DNA of 14,177 nt from an uncultured Chlorobiota bacterium (lineage in GTDB: Bacteria > Bacteroidota > Kapaibacteriia > OLB7), in the NCBI GenBank assembly GCA_946481475.1, contig CAMLOB010000029.1:1-14177 (forward strand), read 5' to 3'. This document shows, piece after piece, positions 1 to 8,128 of this stretch. The notes under the pieces were generated by a model that was not told the DNA's origin, did no database searches, and saw only the letters and a list, made by a program, of their open reading frames with translations. Each line of letters begins with the position of its first letter. Within the stretch, counting starts at the first letter, position 1. The position numbers and the translations under genes are program-made.

Positions 1-3000
1 AAGGCTCCGATGTTGTTTTCCGGTCGCTCTTCTCCCGGCATGGAGATCAGAAGAATTCCCGACTCCCCTTCGGGCAGCAGAGGACGGGGCCAGGTTGCAG
101 TGACGGCAAGGGAGTCGGAGGGGGAGACTGACGGAACATCCAGGCGGTTCAATTCCTCTGAAGGCTCGCCTGCGCCGTTTCGGTTCCGGTCGTGAAAGAG
201 AATCGCTTCGGCCGGTTTCGAAGGCTTTAATCCTTCGTTGTAGATGACGGCATCGGCTTCCGACGATGCCGGATCGAACGAGATCGTTCCCAGTCGCAGA
301 TCCAGATCGGGGGGACGGGTCGAGTTCTCTTTGCCCGGTGTTCCCCCTTCAGGATCCGTCGAGGTCTGCCACGAAGAGGAGAGATCGGACGGCAACCGGG
401 GAAGCTTCCGTTCAAGCGACCGTCCGGAATCTCCTCCCCAGCTTCCGCGATAACGGAGCGAATCGATAACCTCTCCCGAAGGGTTGCGAAGCACGACATC
501 ATCGCCGCTGTTGTTCAGCGACGGCAGATCGATCTCGACAAGTCGGTGGGGTGCCGGTCGCAGACTCCTCAACGATGTCGTATCGCCGGTCACGACAATG
601 TATTCGTTCGGGAGAAGGAGTCCCTCCGGAAACTCCGGTCGGCTGCCGCTCCCGTCGTGCAGAATCCATCCGGCAAGATCGACCGGATGTTCCCCCCGGT
701 TCAGCAGCTCGATCCATTCCGGTTCCGGATCGTTCGGAGCGTACATGATCTCGTTGATGACCAGACCGGTATCAACCCGCGGACTGCTTGCGGTGAAGGT
801 AAGCAGGTCGTTCTCCGGACGTTGGTCTCCAGGCAGAAAAACGGCTGCAAGACCCGGTTCGCCAGAGGGAAGGAGATCTCTCGGCCACGGAAAAGAGAAA
901 CTTGCGGAGTCCCCCGGTGACAGTTCGCCAATCTCTCCTCTCTCCAGCTCTTCGTCCCCTTCTCCCTTTCCGTTGTTGTTTCTGTCGAAGAAAAGATGAA
1001 CGAAGGTCGGAGGTGAACTGTCGGCTCCGCGATTCAGAACACGACCGGAGAGGGAGGACGTTTGCGGATCGAATGTGAGGTGAAAAAGTTCCAGATCGCG
1101 GAGGATCGGTTCGTAGGAGTTCCTCCTTCCCGGCGTCCCGCCGGATGAATCCGTCGTTCCTGTCCACGTGGCCGAATCGTTCGTCGGAAGATCAAACCCC
1201 TTCCGCTCAAGTGATCTCCCGTTTCTCCCTCCCCAGGTTCCGCGATAACGAAGGGAGTCGATGGCGGCATTCTGTTTGTTTCGCAGCAATACCAGATCAC
1301 CGCTGTTGTTGAATGCGGGAAGGGGAGATTGGACATATGGAGAGTTGATTGTCCGGAGGCGAAGCAGTTCGACGGTGTCGTCGGTGATAACCCCGTAGGT
1401 TCCCGGAAGAAGAATCATCGAAGGGAGAACCGGACTCCTGCCGGTGGCGTCCTCGATACGCCACCCGCCGATATCGACCGGGAGTGCTCCCCGATTGTAA
1501 ATCTCGATCCATTCCGGTTCCGGATCGCGCGGATCATACATGATCTCGTTGACGATAACCCCGGTATCGACGGTCGGTTGCCGAAGGATGACCGTTCCGG
1601 TGTTGTCTGCCGGACGTTCCTCGTCGTTGAGAAGGAGCGTGACGATGCAGCGTTCTCCTTCAAGGCGAAGCGGACGAGACCAGGAGAAGCTGAGAGTTAT
1701 TGAGTCTTCCGGGTGGAGAAGCGGAATCGGTTGACGAACAAGTTCTTCCTCCGCAGCAGCGATGGTGTCGTTGTCGGCGTCGTAAAAAAGAACTGCGATC
1801 CCTCCTTCGGCATCGTTCGTTCCGGAGTTCCGGACATCGACAACGACATGCATTCCGGACTCATCGAACCGGATTACCTGCAACGTCAGGTCGCGCTCAG
1901 GAGGGCGTGTCGAGTTCTCTCTTCCCGGCGTTCCTCCTCTCTGGTCAATTGATGTCCCCCAGGAAGTCGGGATGGTTGAAGGGAGCGTCGGCAGTCTCCG
2001 CTCCAGCGAACGCCCGGTTTCTCCCCCCCAGCTTCCGAAATAGTGGAGCGAGTCGACGACGTTGCCTGCAGCGTTTCGCAGGACCACATCGTCTCCGCTG
2101 TTGTTGAAGGCGGGAAGATCGATCTCGATAAGGGATGAAGGAATCTCGTAGAGCATCCGAAGCGAACCGGTATCACCGGTGATGATGACGAAGTCTCCGG
2201 GGAGAAGCGTGAGGGAAGGAAGCCTCGGTCGGGCCGAACTCCCGTCGTGCAGTCTCCAGTCCTTCAGATCAACCGGCAAATCTCCCCGGTTGATCAGCTC
2301 GATCCACTCCGGCTCCGTATTGCCGGGCGTATACATGATCTCGTTGATCGCCACTCCGGTGTCGACGAATTTCTGACGGACGGAAAGTGTGAGGCTGTTG
2401 TCCTCCGGACGTTCCTCACCCGGATGGTCGATCACGATCAGAGCCGTTTCTCCAGAGATCGTCAGAGGACGGTTCCAGCGGAGAGGGAGGATGAGTGAGT
2501 CTCCCGGCTGAACCGATGGGAGCAAACGCCCTGCCTGTTGTTTGTCGGGCGTTCCGGTCGCGTCGCCGTCGGCATCGTGATAGAGAGCGATGGTGCAGGG
2601 GAAGGAGATCTTCGATCCGCTGTTGAGGATCGTAACGATAACGTCAAGGCGGTCCGGATCGAAATATGCCGAGAAGATGTGCAGGTCAAGTCCGGCCGAA
2701 GCGATGGAGTTCCGTCTGCCGGGCGTTCCGCCGGACGAATCGACGGAACTTCCCCACGACTCCGCCTGATTCGCCGGCAGAGCGGCCCCGATCCGTTCCA
2801 GCGAAATCCCTCCGGTCCCTCCCCAGCTTGAAGAGAAGGAGACCGAATCGACGGTGTTGCCGTCGGCGTCCCGCAGGATCACATCGTCTCCGCCGTTGTT
2901 CAGCGACGGGAGTGAAAGCTGGAGGACCGGGACGTTGAACAAACGGGCCGAACGGAGTGCGGCGGAATCCCGCGTCAGCAGCAGATAGCCTTCGGAAGGA

Positions 3001-3218
3001 ATGGTCGCCTCGGGAAGTGCCGGGCGGGCGCTCGTCCGGTCCTGCACCGTCCAGCCGCCGACGGCGACCGGTTGGGGACCGGCGTTGTAGATCTCCACCC
3101 ATTCCGGTTCGGGCGAACCGGGCGAATACATGATTTCATTGACGATGACCTGTGCCGGAAGAATCGACGGCAGCGCGAGGAGGACGCTCAGCAGAGCGCA
3201 CCGTGGAGTGTGGTTCAT
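1..3218 (-). CDS. Secreted lamin-tail-domain (LTD)/CARDB tandem-repeat protein, C-terminus beyond the left edge
   Basis: The reading frame is open without interruption from ATG at 3218 to the left edge: 1072 codons seen, no stop, so the gene is partial. Residues 1-22 form a Sec signal peptide (hydrophobic core ALLSVLLALPSIL, likely cleavage after Ala22). The rest is four tandem units, each an LTD followed by a CARDB-like beta-sandwich. LTD hallmarks recur in every unit: NEIMY at residues 27, 292, 557 and 822; PEW.E; NN.GD; (S/T)WGG; GG(T)PG. Each CARDB-like half carries an Asp/Asn-rich loop (D215, D480, D745, D1010) that could bind calcium. LTDs are known from secreted and surface bacterial proteins and CARDB is linked to adhesion; the role here is inferred to be extracellular scaffolding or adhesion. 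No catalytic domain is visible in this part. No clear Shine-Dalgarno precedes the ATG (upstream ACCCCGACAA). It lies 49 bp downstream of the UMF1 transporter gene on the same strand. Confidence 0.9.
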   Translation of the reverse strand, partial: MNHTPRCALLSVLLALPSILPAQVIVNEIMYSPGSPEPEWVEIYNAGPQPVAVGGWTVQDRTSARPALPEATIPSEGYLLLTRDSAALRSARLFNVPVLQLSLPSLNNGGDDVILRDADGNTVDSVSFSSSWGGTGGISLERIGAALPANQAESWGSSVDSSGGTPGRRNSIASAGLDLHIFSAYFDPDRLDVIVTILNSGSKISFPCTIALYHDADGDATGTPDKQQAGRLLPSVQPGDSLILPLRWNRPLTISGETALIVIDHPGEERPEDNSLTLSVRQKFVDTGVAINEIMYTPGNTEPEWIELINRGDLPVDLKDWRLHDGSSARPRLPSLTLLPGDFVIITGDTGSLRMLYEIPSSLIEIDLPAFNNSGDDVVLRNAAGNVVDSLHYFGSWGGETGRSLERRLPTLPSTIPTSWGTSIDQRGGTPGRENSTRPPERDLTLQVIRFDESGMHVVVDVRNSGTNDAEGGIAVLFYDADNDTIAAAEEELVRQPIPLLHPEDSITLSFSWSRPLRLEGERCIVTLLLNDEERPADNTGTVILRQPTVDTGVIVNEIMYDPRDPEPEWIEIYNRGALPVDIGGWRIEDATGRSPVLPSMILLPGTYGVITDDTVELLRLRTINSPYVQSPLPAFNNSGDLVLLRNKQNAAIDSLRYRGTWGGRNGRSLERKGFDLPTNDSATWTGTTDSSGGTPGRRNSYEPILRDLELFHLTFDPQTSSLSGRVLNRGADSSPPTFVHLFFDRNNNGKGEGDEELERGEIGELSPGDSASFSFPWPRDLLPSGEPGLAAVFLPGDQRPENDLLTFTASSPRVDTGLVINEIMYAPNDPEPEWIELLNRGEHPVDLAGWILHDGSGSRPEFPEGLLLPNEYIVVTGDTTSLRSLRPAPHRLVEIDLPSLNNSGDDVVLRNPSGEVIDSLRYRGSWGGDSGRSLERKLPRLPSDLSSSWQTSTDPEGGTPGKENSTRPPDLDLRLGTISFDPASSEADAVIYNEGLKPSKPAEAILFHDRNRNGAGEPSEELNRLDVPSVSPSDSLAVTATWPRPLLPEGESGILLISMPGEERPENNIGA
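3..3149 (-). repeat. Four tandem 795-bp coding units (LTD + CARDB), the fourth incomplete
   Basis: Counted from the residue before the NEIMY motif region, unit 1 is 2355-3149, unit 2 is 1560-2354, unit 3 is 765-1559 and unit 4 is 3-764 (254 of 265 codons inside the window). Equivalent landmarks (the Asn of NEIMY, the Trp of WGG, the first Gly of GGTPG, the Pro of the ERP-like motif and the first Asp of the acidic loop) are all offset by exactly 265 residues between neighbouring units. The units have clearly diverged in sequence while keeping the same length. Confidence 0.9.
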
Positions 3219-3267
3219 TTGTCGGGGTTCGGATGATTTCGGGTGTCGGTGAATTAACGGAGGCAGT

Positions 3268-4527
3268 TTAGGGAATTGTCGGTTTTGATGCAAGCCCCCC
3301 CGGCCGTATATCCGGTACCCGCATCAACAATCCCATGCCCAGGACGAACATCACGCCGATCACCAGCATCGCCGGACGCTGGCCGAGAGTGATCGCCACC
3401 TCGCCGAAGATCAACGGTCCCAGCACCGCCGACGCTTTCCCGAAAAATCCGTCGTAGAACCCGAAGAACTCCGTCTTCTTCTCCTCCGGCGTCAGCAACG
3501 CCATCAGCGTTCGACTTGTTGACTGCGAGGAGCCGAGCGCCAGACCGGCAATGCCGCCGACGACGAAGAAGGCGACGGCGTTCTGCACGAAGTAGGCCGC
3601 CACCACAACCAGAATCCAGATGCCGAGCGTGATGAAGATCGTTCCCCGCGCTCCGATCCGCTCGGCGATCCGTCCGAAGAGGATCGAGCCGCCGAGTGCG
3701 GTTGCCTGAACGATCATGAAGAAGATGATCTGCTGGGTCATCGTGAATCCGAGCGTCTCTTTCATGAAGATGGCCGCCAGCGCGATCACCGTCAGGATGC
3801 CGTCGTTGTAGATGAAGAAGGCGGCCAGAAAACGGACGATGTCCCGGTAGCTCCGCAGGTGCGTGAACGTCTCGCGCAAACGACGGTAGCCTTCAGTGAT
3901 CGGTGATCCCGTCGATGTCCGGATGATGCGCGGCTCTTCCGGCACGTTCCTGAACATCGGGATGCAGAACAGAGCAAACGAGCCGGCGGCGATCAGGAAG
4001 GTGAGCCGGACCTGATCCTGCGTCGGTTCTCCCATCAGGATCGGCAGGACTGCGGCCAGAATCAGGAACGATCCGGCGTAGCCGAGCGCCCAGCCGAAAG
4101 CGGAGACCCGGGCGTAGTCCTTCTCGACCGCTATTTCGGGAAGGAACGCATCGTAGAAGATCGTTCCCCCCTCGAACCCGACGTTTGCGATAATCAGCAG
4201 AACGATTGCCACCCCCAGCATTGCCGGACCGGTCACCCAGTAGAGTCCTGTGGTGGCCGCAATACATGCAATCGTGAAGAGGGCCAGGAAGAATTTCTTC
4301 CGGTTCGTTGCGTCGGCGATCGACCCCAGCACCGGACCGATCAGAGCGGTGATGAGCATCGAGGCGGAGATCGTTCGTGTCCAGACGGCTACATTCCCTT
4401 CGGCCAGAACCTCCGTGAAGTAGATCGGAAAGACAAGTGTGATGATGATGACGTAGAAACTGGTGTTCGCAAAGTCGAAGAGTCCCCAGGAAAGGATTGT
4501 TCTTCGTGAAGCTGTGGTGTTGCTCAT
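3268..4527 (-). CDS. UMF1 / Atg22-like major facilitator superfamily transporter
   Basis: A polytopic inner-membrane protein of 419 residues from the preferred start, about the usual size of a 12-helix UMF1-family (MFS, Atg22-like) permease. Family features visible: RRTILSWGLFDFANTSF at residues 8-24 (the family's YDFANSA-type signature at the first helix), GPVLGSIADATNRKK at 64-78 (the MFS loop 2-3 motif), and FYDAFLPEIA followed by SAFGWALGYAGS. The substrate is unknown; yeast Atg22 exports amino acids from the vacuole, but bacterial members are mostly uncharacterised. An upstream in-frame ATG at 4599 would add 24 hydrophilic residues. I prefer 4527 because homologues normally begin a few residues before the RRTILSW motif, although neither start has a good Shine-Dalgarno. 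The gene is divergent from wecB and lies 49 bp upstream of the LTD gene. Confidence 0.88.
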   Translation of the reverse strand: MSNTTASRRTILSWGLFDFANTSFYVIIITLVFPIYFTEVLAEGNVAVWTRTISASMLITALIGPVLGSIADATNRKKFFLALFTIACIAATTGLYWVTGPAMLGVAIVLLIIANVGFEGGTIFYDAFLPEIAVEKDYARVSAFGWALGYAGSFLILAAVLPILMGEPTQDQVRLTFLIAAGSFALFCIPMFRNVPEEPRIIRTSTGSPITEGYRRLRETFTHLRSYRDIVRFLAAFFIYNDGILTVIALAAIFMKETLGFTMTQQIIFFMIVQATALGGSILFGRIAERIGARGTIFITLGIWILVVVAAYFVQNAVAFFVVGGIAGLALGSSQSTSRTLMALLTPEEKKTEFFGFYDGFFGKASAVLGPLIFGEVAITLGQRPAMLVIGVMFVLGMGLLMRVPDIRPGGLASKPTIP

Positions 4528-4667
4528 GCGGTTCTGATGCGTGTGGCTCTTGTATACGACCTGTGGCGCTTCTCCCGAGGACCGTGTTCCCTTTTTCATG
4601 CCGAGGAAGCGAATTGCCGTAACTTAGTTCCTTCCGGGAAAACAACCGCTCCTGATCGGTTCAAAGA

Positions 4668-5798
4668 ATGAGCAATATCGTACGGAACATCCTGATCGTC
4701 TTCGGCACGCGGCCGGAGGGGATCAAGCTGGCTCCGGTGATCCTCGCATTGCGGAGATTTCCGGAACGCTTCGCCGTCACCGTCGTGACGACGGGACAGC
4801 ACCGCGATCTCGTCGCGCCGATTCTCGATTTCTTCGGTATCGTTCCCGATATCGATCTGAATATCATGCGTGAGGGACAATCGCCGTCGGATGCGGTTGT
4901 CCGGACGATCGAGCGGCTTGATCCGGTTCTGGCCGAAAAGGAATACGACCGGATCATCGTTCAGGGGGATACCTCTTCAGCGGTCGGGGCGGCGCTGGCC
5001 GGATTCTACCGGAGAGTTCCGGTGGCCCACGTCGAGGCCGGCCTCCGCTCGGGGCGGGCCGACGATCCGTTCCCGGAGGAGATGAACCGGCGGCTGATCA
5101 CACGGCTTGCCGATCTGCACTTCGCCCCGACCGAAGGGAACAGAGCACATCTGTTGCGGGAAGGGGTGCCGGAGGAGACGGTTCACGTGACCGGCAACAC
5201 GGTGATCGATGCGCTGCACGAAATTGTGGAGCGGACAAAAGATCATGGGGTGCCGGAAGGGATGGAGGGACTGGAAGGAAAGAAGGTTGTCCTTCTGACG
5301 ACGCATCGGCGTGAGAATCTCGGGGAGGGACAGCGGGGGATCTTCGAGGGGATCAACACGTTGTTGCAGAAATATGAGGAGCTGGCGGTTCTCTTTCCCG
5401 TTCATCCGAACCCGCAGGTCCGCTCCGCCGTTCGGGAAATCCTTCGTCCGCACGAACGACTCCGCCTTCTCGATCCGCTCGACTATATCTCTTTCGTTCA
5501 GTTGATGAAACGGTCCTGGCTGATCATGACCGATTCCGGCGGCGTGCAGGAGGAGGGACCGGCGCTTGGCGTTCCGGTTCTGGTGCTGCGGGCGACAACC
5601 GAGCGGGAGGAGGCGATTGCCTCGGGGAATGCCGTTCGCGTCGGCACGTCGAGGGAGGAAATTGTCGGTGAAGTGGAGCGGCTGCTTCGCGATGAGGTTG
5701 CCTGCCGACGGATGGCGCAGCCGGCCTATCCGTTCGGCGGGGGAGGAGCGGTAGGGAAGATCCTGGAAGTGTTGGGGGGCGGACCTGAAATTAAATAG
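4668..5798 (+). CDS. wecB: Non-hydrolysing UDP-N-acetylglucosamine 2-epimerase
   Basis: A cytoplasmic enzyme of 376 residues, the normal family length. It interconverts UDP-GlcNAc and UDP-ManNAc, feeding synthesis of ManNAc-type surface polysaccharide. Visible motifs: GTRPEGIKLAPV at 13-24 (family GTRPEAIK, with Gly for Ala); QGDTSSA with Asp101; HVEAGLRSG with Glu123; PFPEEMNR with Glu137; TGNTVIDAL; TTHRREN with His213; PVHPNP; and TDSGGVQEE at 288-296 (nucleotide-binding loop). Asp101, Glu123, Glu137 and His213 correspond to the acid/base residues of E. coli WecB. The usual TERPE near the C-terminus reads TEREE here. The ATG at 4668 leaves only four residues before the first beta-strand, which fits the family; there is no obvious Shine-Dalgarno. 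No other polysaccharide gene is adjacent, so it appears to be a stand-alone copy. The downstream neighbour is convergent. Confidence 0.95.
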   Translation: MSNIVRNILIVFGTRPEGIKLAPVILALRRFPERFAVTVVTTGQHRDLVAPILDFFGIVPDIDLNIMREGQSPSDAVVRTIERLDPVLAEKEYDRIIVQGDTSSAVGAALAGFYRRVPVAHVEAGLRSGRADDPFPEEMNRRLITRLADLHFAPTEGNRAHLLREGVPEETVHVTGNTVIDALHEIVERTKDHGVPEGMEGLEGKKVVLLTTHRRENLGEGQRGIFEGINTLLQKYEELAVLFPVHPNPQVRSAVREILRPHERLRLLDPLDYISFVQLMKRSWLIMTDSGGVQEEGPALGVPVLVLRATTEREEAIASGNAVRVGTSREEIVGEVERLLRDEVACRRMAQPAYPFGGGGAVGKILEVLGGGPEIK

Positions 5799-5861
5799 GC
5801 CCGGTTCTTCTGATGGGTCTTTGTGCCCTCCGGGTCGGCCGCGGCGGAGAGGAAGATGTAC

Positions 5862-5937
5862 CACAAAGGCACAAAGGGCACGAAGCAACCACCAAGATCA
5901 AACCTTTGTGATTCTTCGTGCCCTTCGTGTCTCCGTG
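5862..5937. repeat. Imperfect inverted repeat of the CACAAAGG/CACGAAG type
   Basis: The left arm, 5862-5885, reads as a degenerate 8-9-nt series (CACAAAGG, CACAAAGGG, CACGAAG). The right arm, 5914-5937, is its reverse complement at 20 of 24 positions, including the 12 bases next to the 28-nt loop. It sits between the convergent wecB and M3 peptidase genes and could form a long hairpin in either transcript. There is no T-run after either arm, so a classical terminator role is not supported. I recall tracts of this kind as dispersed intergenic repeats in many environmental bacterial genomes. Confidence 0.75.
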
Positions 5938-6066
5938 TTGAACTTTGCCCCGCCCGGTCGCCCGGAAAATCAAGTGGTTCCGGAACGCTCACTACCGGAT
6001 CATCAGGAACACGCAACTTCCTCATCTCCTTTATGGTGCATCCGTATCCTGTCCGGAGAGAACTTG

Positions 6067-6088
6067 CCGCAAAGACACGAAGAATCAC
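6067..6088. repeat. Third tract of the CACGAAG-type intergenic repeat
   Basis: This reads CCGCAAAGACACGAAGAATC followed by AC. Its last 13 bases (6076-6088, CACGAAGAATCAC) are an exact reverse complement of 5908-5920, so it can also pair with the right arm of the inverted repeat upstream. It ends six bases outside the stop codon of the minus-strand peptidase gene. Confidence 0.6.
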
Positions 6089-6094
6089 CAGGTT

Positions 6095-7924
6095 CTACAG
6101 CCCTTTCACCCACGCCCTGAACTTCTCGCCGACTTCTTCGAAGCTCAGTCCGTCCGCCGTTGACGCCACCACTTCATCGCCGTGGACGACGGCGACGGTT
6201 GCGTCCAGATCGATCTCTCCTTCATACGGCGGAATCTCCTTCTCCCGCCCGATCATCCCGTCGGCCTCTGCGTGGACCTGCTCCATCGACTTGTTGACCA
6301 GATCCGCCGTCGCCCGTGCACTGAACGGTTCGCCGGTCAGGGCCTCGACGAACTGCAGGAATGTTCTGGAGTTCCCCGGCTTCCAGTAGACCTCCTGCAA
6401 CTCCGGTCCGATGTTCGGATTGTCGGTGATGTAGCCGTACTTCTTCATGAAGTAATCGCGGGTCTGGTAGACGGCCATCTCGGCGAGGATGTAGCCGTGG
6501 TAGTAGGCCGAAGCCTCTCCAGAAAGGAGATGAGGAATCGAGAGAAGGGGACGGGGACCGGCCGGAAGCATCAGCATCTCCTGTTCGATCATTCTGAAGG
6601 TTCCCAGCACGTTCTCCGGCGTCAGTTCTTCCTCGGTCATTTCGTAGAGAGCTTTTTCGGCATAGGAGACCGCCAGCATCGAGCGGAGACGCCACGCACG
6701 GTAACGGCTTTCCTGTTCAACATTCTTATAGATCAGCTCCTTCGGAATCCTCTCACCCTTGTCATTCTTCGCATAGCGGATCATCCAGTCCGGATCCTTC
6801 AGCAGACTGTCCAGGAACATCGATTGCGTCTCGGCCATGGCGACTGATGTCGGGGCGAACTCCTGCGCAAAGCAGGGGGCCGGCATCCGGATGTTGCTGA
6901 AGTGGGCGGCGTGTCCCCCCTCGTGGAAGAACGTCTCGCTGGCCCGCTGTCCGCTGCCGACCTGACCCGGGACGGCATTGGCGGTGAAGTTGATCCGTGC
7001 CGGGTGGAGTCTCCCGTTTTCCACCCATGCCGGATATGGACCGTGCATGAAGCCGTTGGAATATTTTCCCTTGCGGTCGACCAGATCGAGCTGCATCGTC
7101 GCTCCGCCGTAGCTGATGCCGAGGGCGGCAAAGGAACGTCCCCAGCGGAGGAACGCATCTTCAAACGGGAAGTAGGGATCGAGCTCTGCGGTCAGATCTC
7201 CTGACGTGTAGAACCCGAAGTTCCAGGGCATGGCGGCCGTCTCTCCTTTCTCCCGGCGCAACTCCTCGACCGAGTTCCGGCAGGCGTCGCGGGTTTTTTC
7301 CTCAAGGTCATCGAGTATTTCAAACAATCGTTCCTTGCCGAACCCTTCGTTGATCGAGACTTTCCAGTCGTAGTAGTCTTCATAGCCGATCATCCGGGCA
7401 AGTCGGTTCCGCTTTCGGACGATATCGAGAAAGCCGTGCTCCAGAACAAACGGCTCGATGGATCGCAGTCCGTCAAATGCCGCCTCCCGCAGAGCTTCCT
7501 CCTTTGCCGTGCGGATTTTCAACGCCAGAGCCACCGAGCTTGCCTCGACGAACTCTTCGGACTCCGGATCGGTGTAGCCCAGTTCCATGCCCCCCCGTTC
7601 CCGTTCCAGTCTCCCCTCCATTCCCACAAGTTCCCGGGCGATCTGTTGTGCCTCCTCCCCTTCGATCGGATTGGCGCTGAAGAAACGTTCCCATCCCTCC
7701 AGAGCAATCCGGTCGCTCTCCGGCAGGCTCTCCATATTGCCGAGTGCATCGCGCACCTGTTGCAGGTGTTCCGGACTGGAACAGAAGTCTCTCAGAGCGA
7801 TCTCTTTCTCCTCGAAATGTGCCTCCTCGCTTCCGGCGAGTCCCATCTTCTCCGACCAGAACGCCTCTTCCTTGGCGACATGGAGTTCGATGTATCGGTT
7901 GTTCAATTCGGTTAGTAGTGACAT
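6095..7924 (-). CDS. M3-family zinc metallopeptidase (oligopeptidase-like)
   Basis: A protein of 609 residues, the usual size for thimet/oligopeptidase F-like (M3) enzymes. These are mostly alpha-helical clamshell peptidases that cut short peptides. The zinc site is complete: HEGGH at residues 334-338 (two His ligands and the catalytic Glu335), then Glu365 in VAMAETQSMF as the probable third ligand, 27 residues after the second His. The flanking FFHEGGHAAHFSN matches the family pattern. Residues 1-130 are charged and helical with no signal peptide or membrane segment, so a cytoplasmic location is inferred. The ATG at 7924 is followed by MSLLTELNNRYIELHVAKEE, a plausible N-terminal helix; no Shine-Dalgarno is visible upstream (CCGATTTACC). 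It is convergent with wecB and is separated from the lipoprotein gene by a long spacer, so it is probably transcribed alone. Exact peptidase specificity cannot be read from the sequence. Confidence 0.93.
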   Translation of the reverse strand: MSLLTELNNRYIELHVAKEEAFWSEKMGLAGSEEAHFEEKEIALRDFCSSPEHLQQVRDALGNMESLPESDRIALEGWERFFSANPIEGEEAQQIARELVGMEGRLERERGGMELGYTDPESEEFVEASSVALALKIRTAKEEALREAAFDGLRSIEPFVLEHGFLDIVRKRNRLARMIGYEDYYDWKVSINEGFGKERLFEILDDLEEKTRDACRNSVEELRREKGETAAMPWNFGFYTSGDLTAELDPYFPFEDAFLRWGRSFAALGISYGGATMQLDLVDRKGKYSNGFMHGPYPAWVENGRLHPARINFTANAVPGQVGSGQRASETFFHEGGHAAHFSNIRMPAPCFAQEFAPTSVAMAETQSMFLDSLLKDPDWMIRYAKNDKGERIPKELIYKNVEQESRYRAWRLRSMLAVSYAEKALYEMTEEELTPENVLGTFRMIEQEMLMLPAGPRPLLSIPHLLSGEASAYYHGYILAEMAVYQTRDYFMKKYGYITDNPNIGPELQEVYWKPGNSRTFLQFVEALTGEPFSARATADLVNKSMEQVHAEADGMIGREKEIPPYEGEIDLDATVAVVHGDEVVASTADGLSFEEVGEKFRAWVKGL

Positions 7925-7960
7925 GGTAAATCGGTTTTAACGGTTTCTTTGTTGAGGTTG

Positions 7961-8009
7961 TGAGTTATGAGCAATGAGCAATCAGCTATGAGCCGTGAGC
8001 TGTCGGCTA
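7961..8009. repeat. Degenerate heptamer minisatellite, seven units
   Basis: Seven contiguous 7-nt units: TGAGTTA, TGAGCAA, TGAGCAA, TCAGCTA, TGAGCCG, TGAGCTG, TCGGCTA. Consensus TGAGCNN. It is located 37-85 bp upstream of the M3 peptidase start codon, so it lies in the presumed promoter or leader of that gene. Confidence 0.85.
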
Positions 8010-8128
8010 TCCGCATGATAATGCTTTGGCTCCCGACTCTCCGACTATTCAACGATTGAACCGCCAACCATTCAACCTCTTCGCCTTGACTCCGGACCGG
8101 ATCGCTCGCCACTCTCCGGAAATCCCGG

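Noticed and set aside
1..3218. Several short frames of 60-170 codons on both strands in the LTD region taken as separate genes.
   Set aside because: A single minus-strand frame is open through the whole region with four full domain repeats; the short frames share sequence only because the repeat units do.
4977..5888. 303-codon minus-strand frame opposite wecB.
   Set aside because: Shadow of wecB, which shows all family motifs on the plus strand.
5823..6389. Plus-strand frame of 188 codons across the convergent spacer.
   Set aside because: It covers the inverted repeat and then the 3' part of the M3 peptidase gene in antisense; low-complexity Ser/Pro-rich translation with no domain.
7961..8009. 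Possible CRISPR array.
   Set aside because: Units are 7 nt with no spacers and no cas genes nearby.
7912..8112. 66-codon minus-strand frame ahead of the M3 peptidase gene.
   Set aside because: Part of it is the translated heptamer repeat; no ribosome-binding site or conserved feature.
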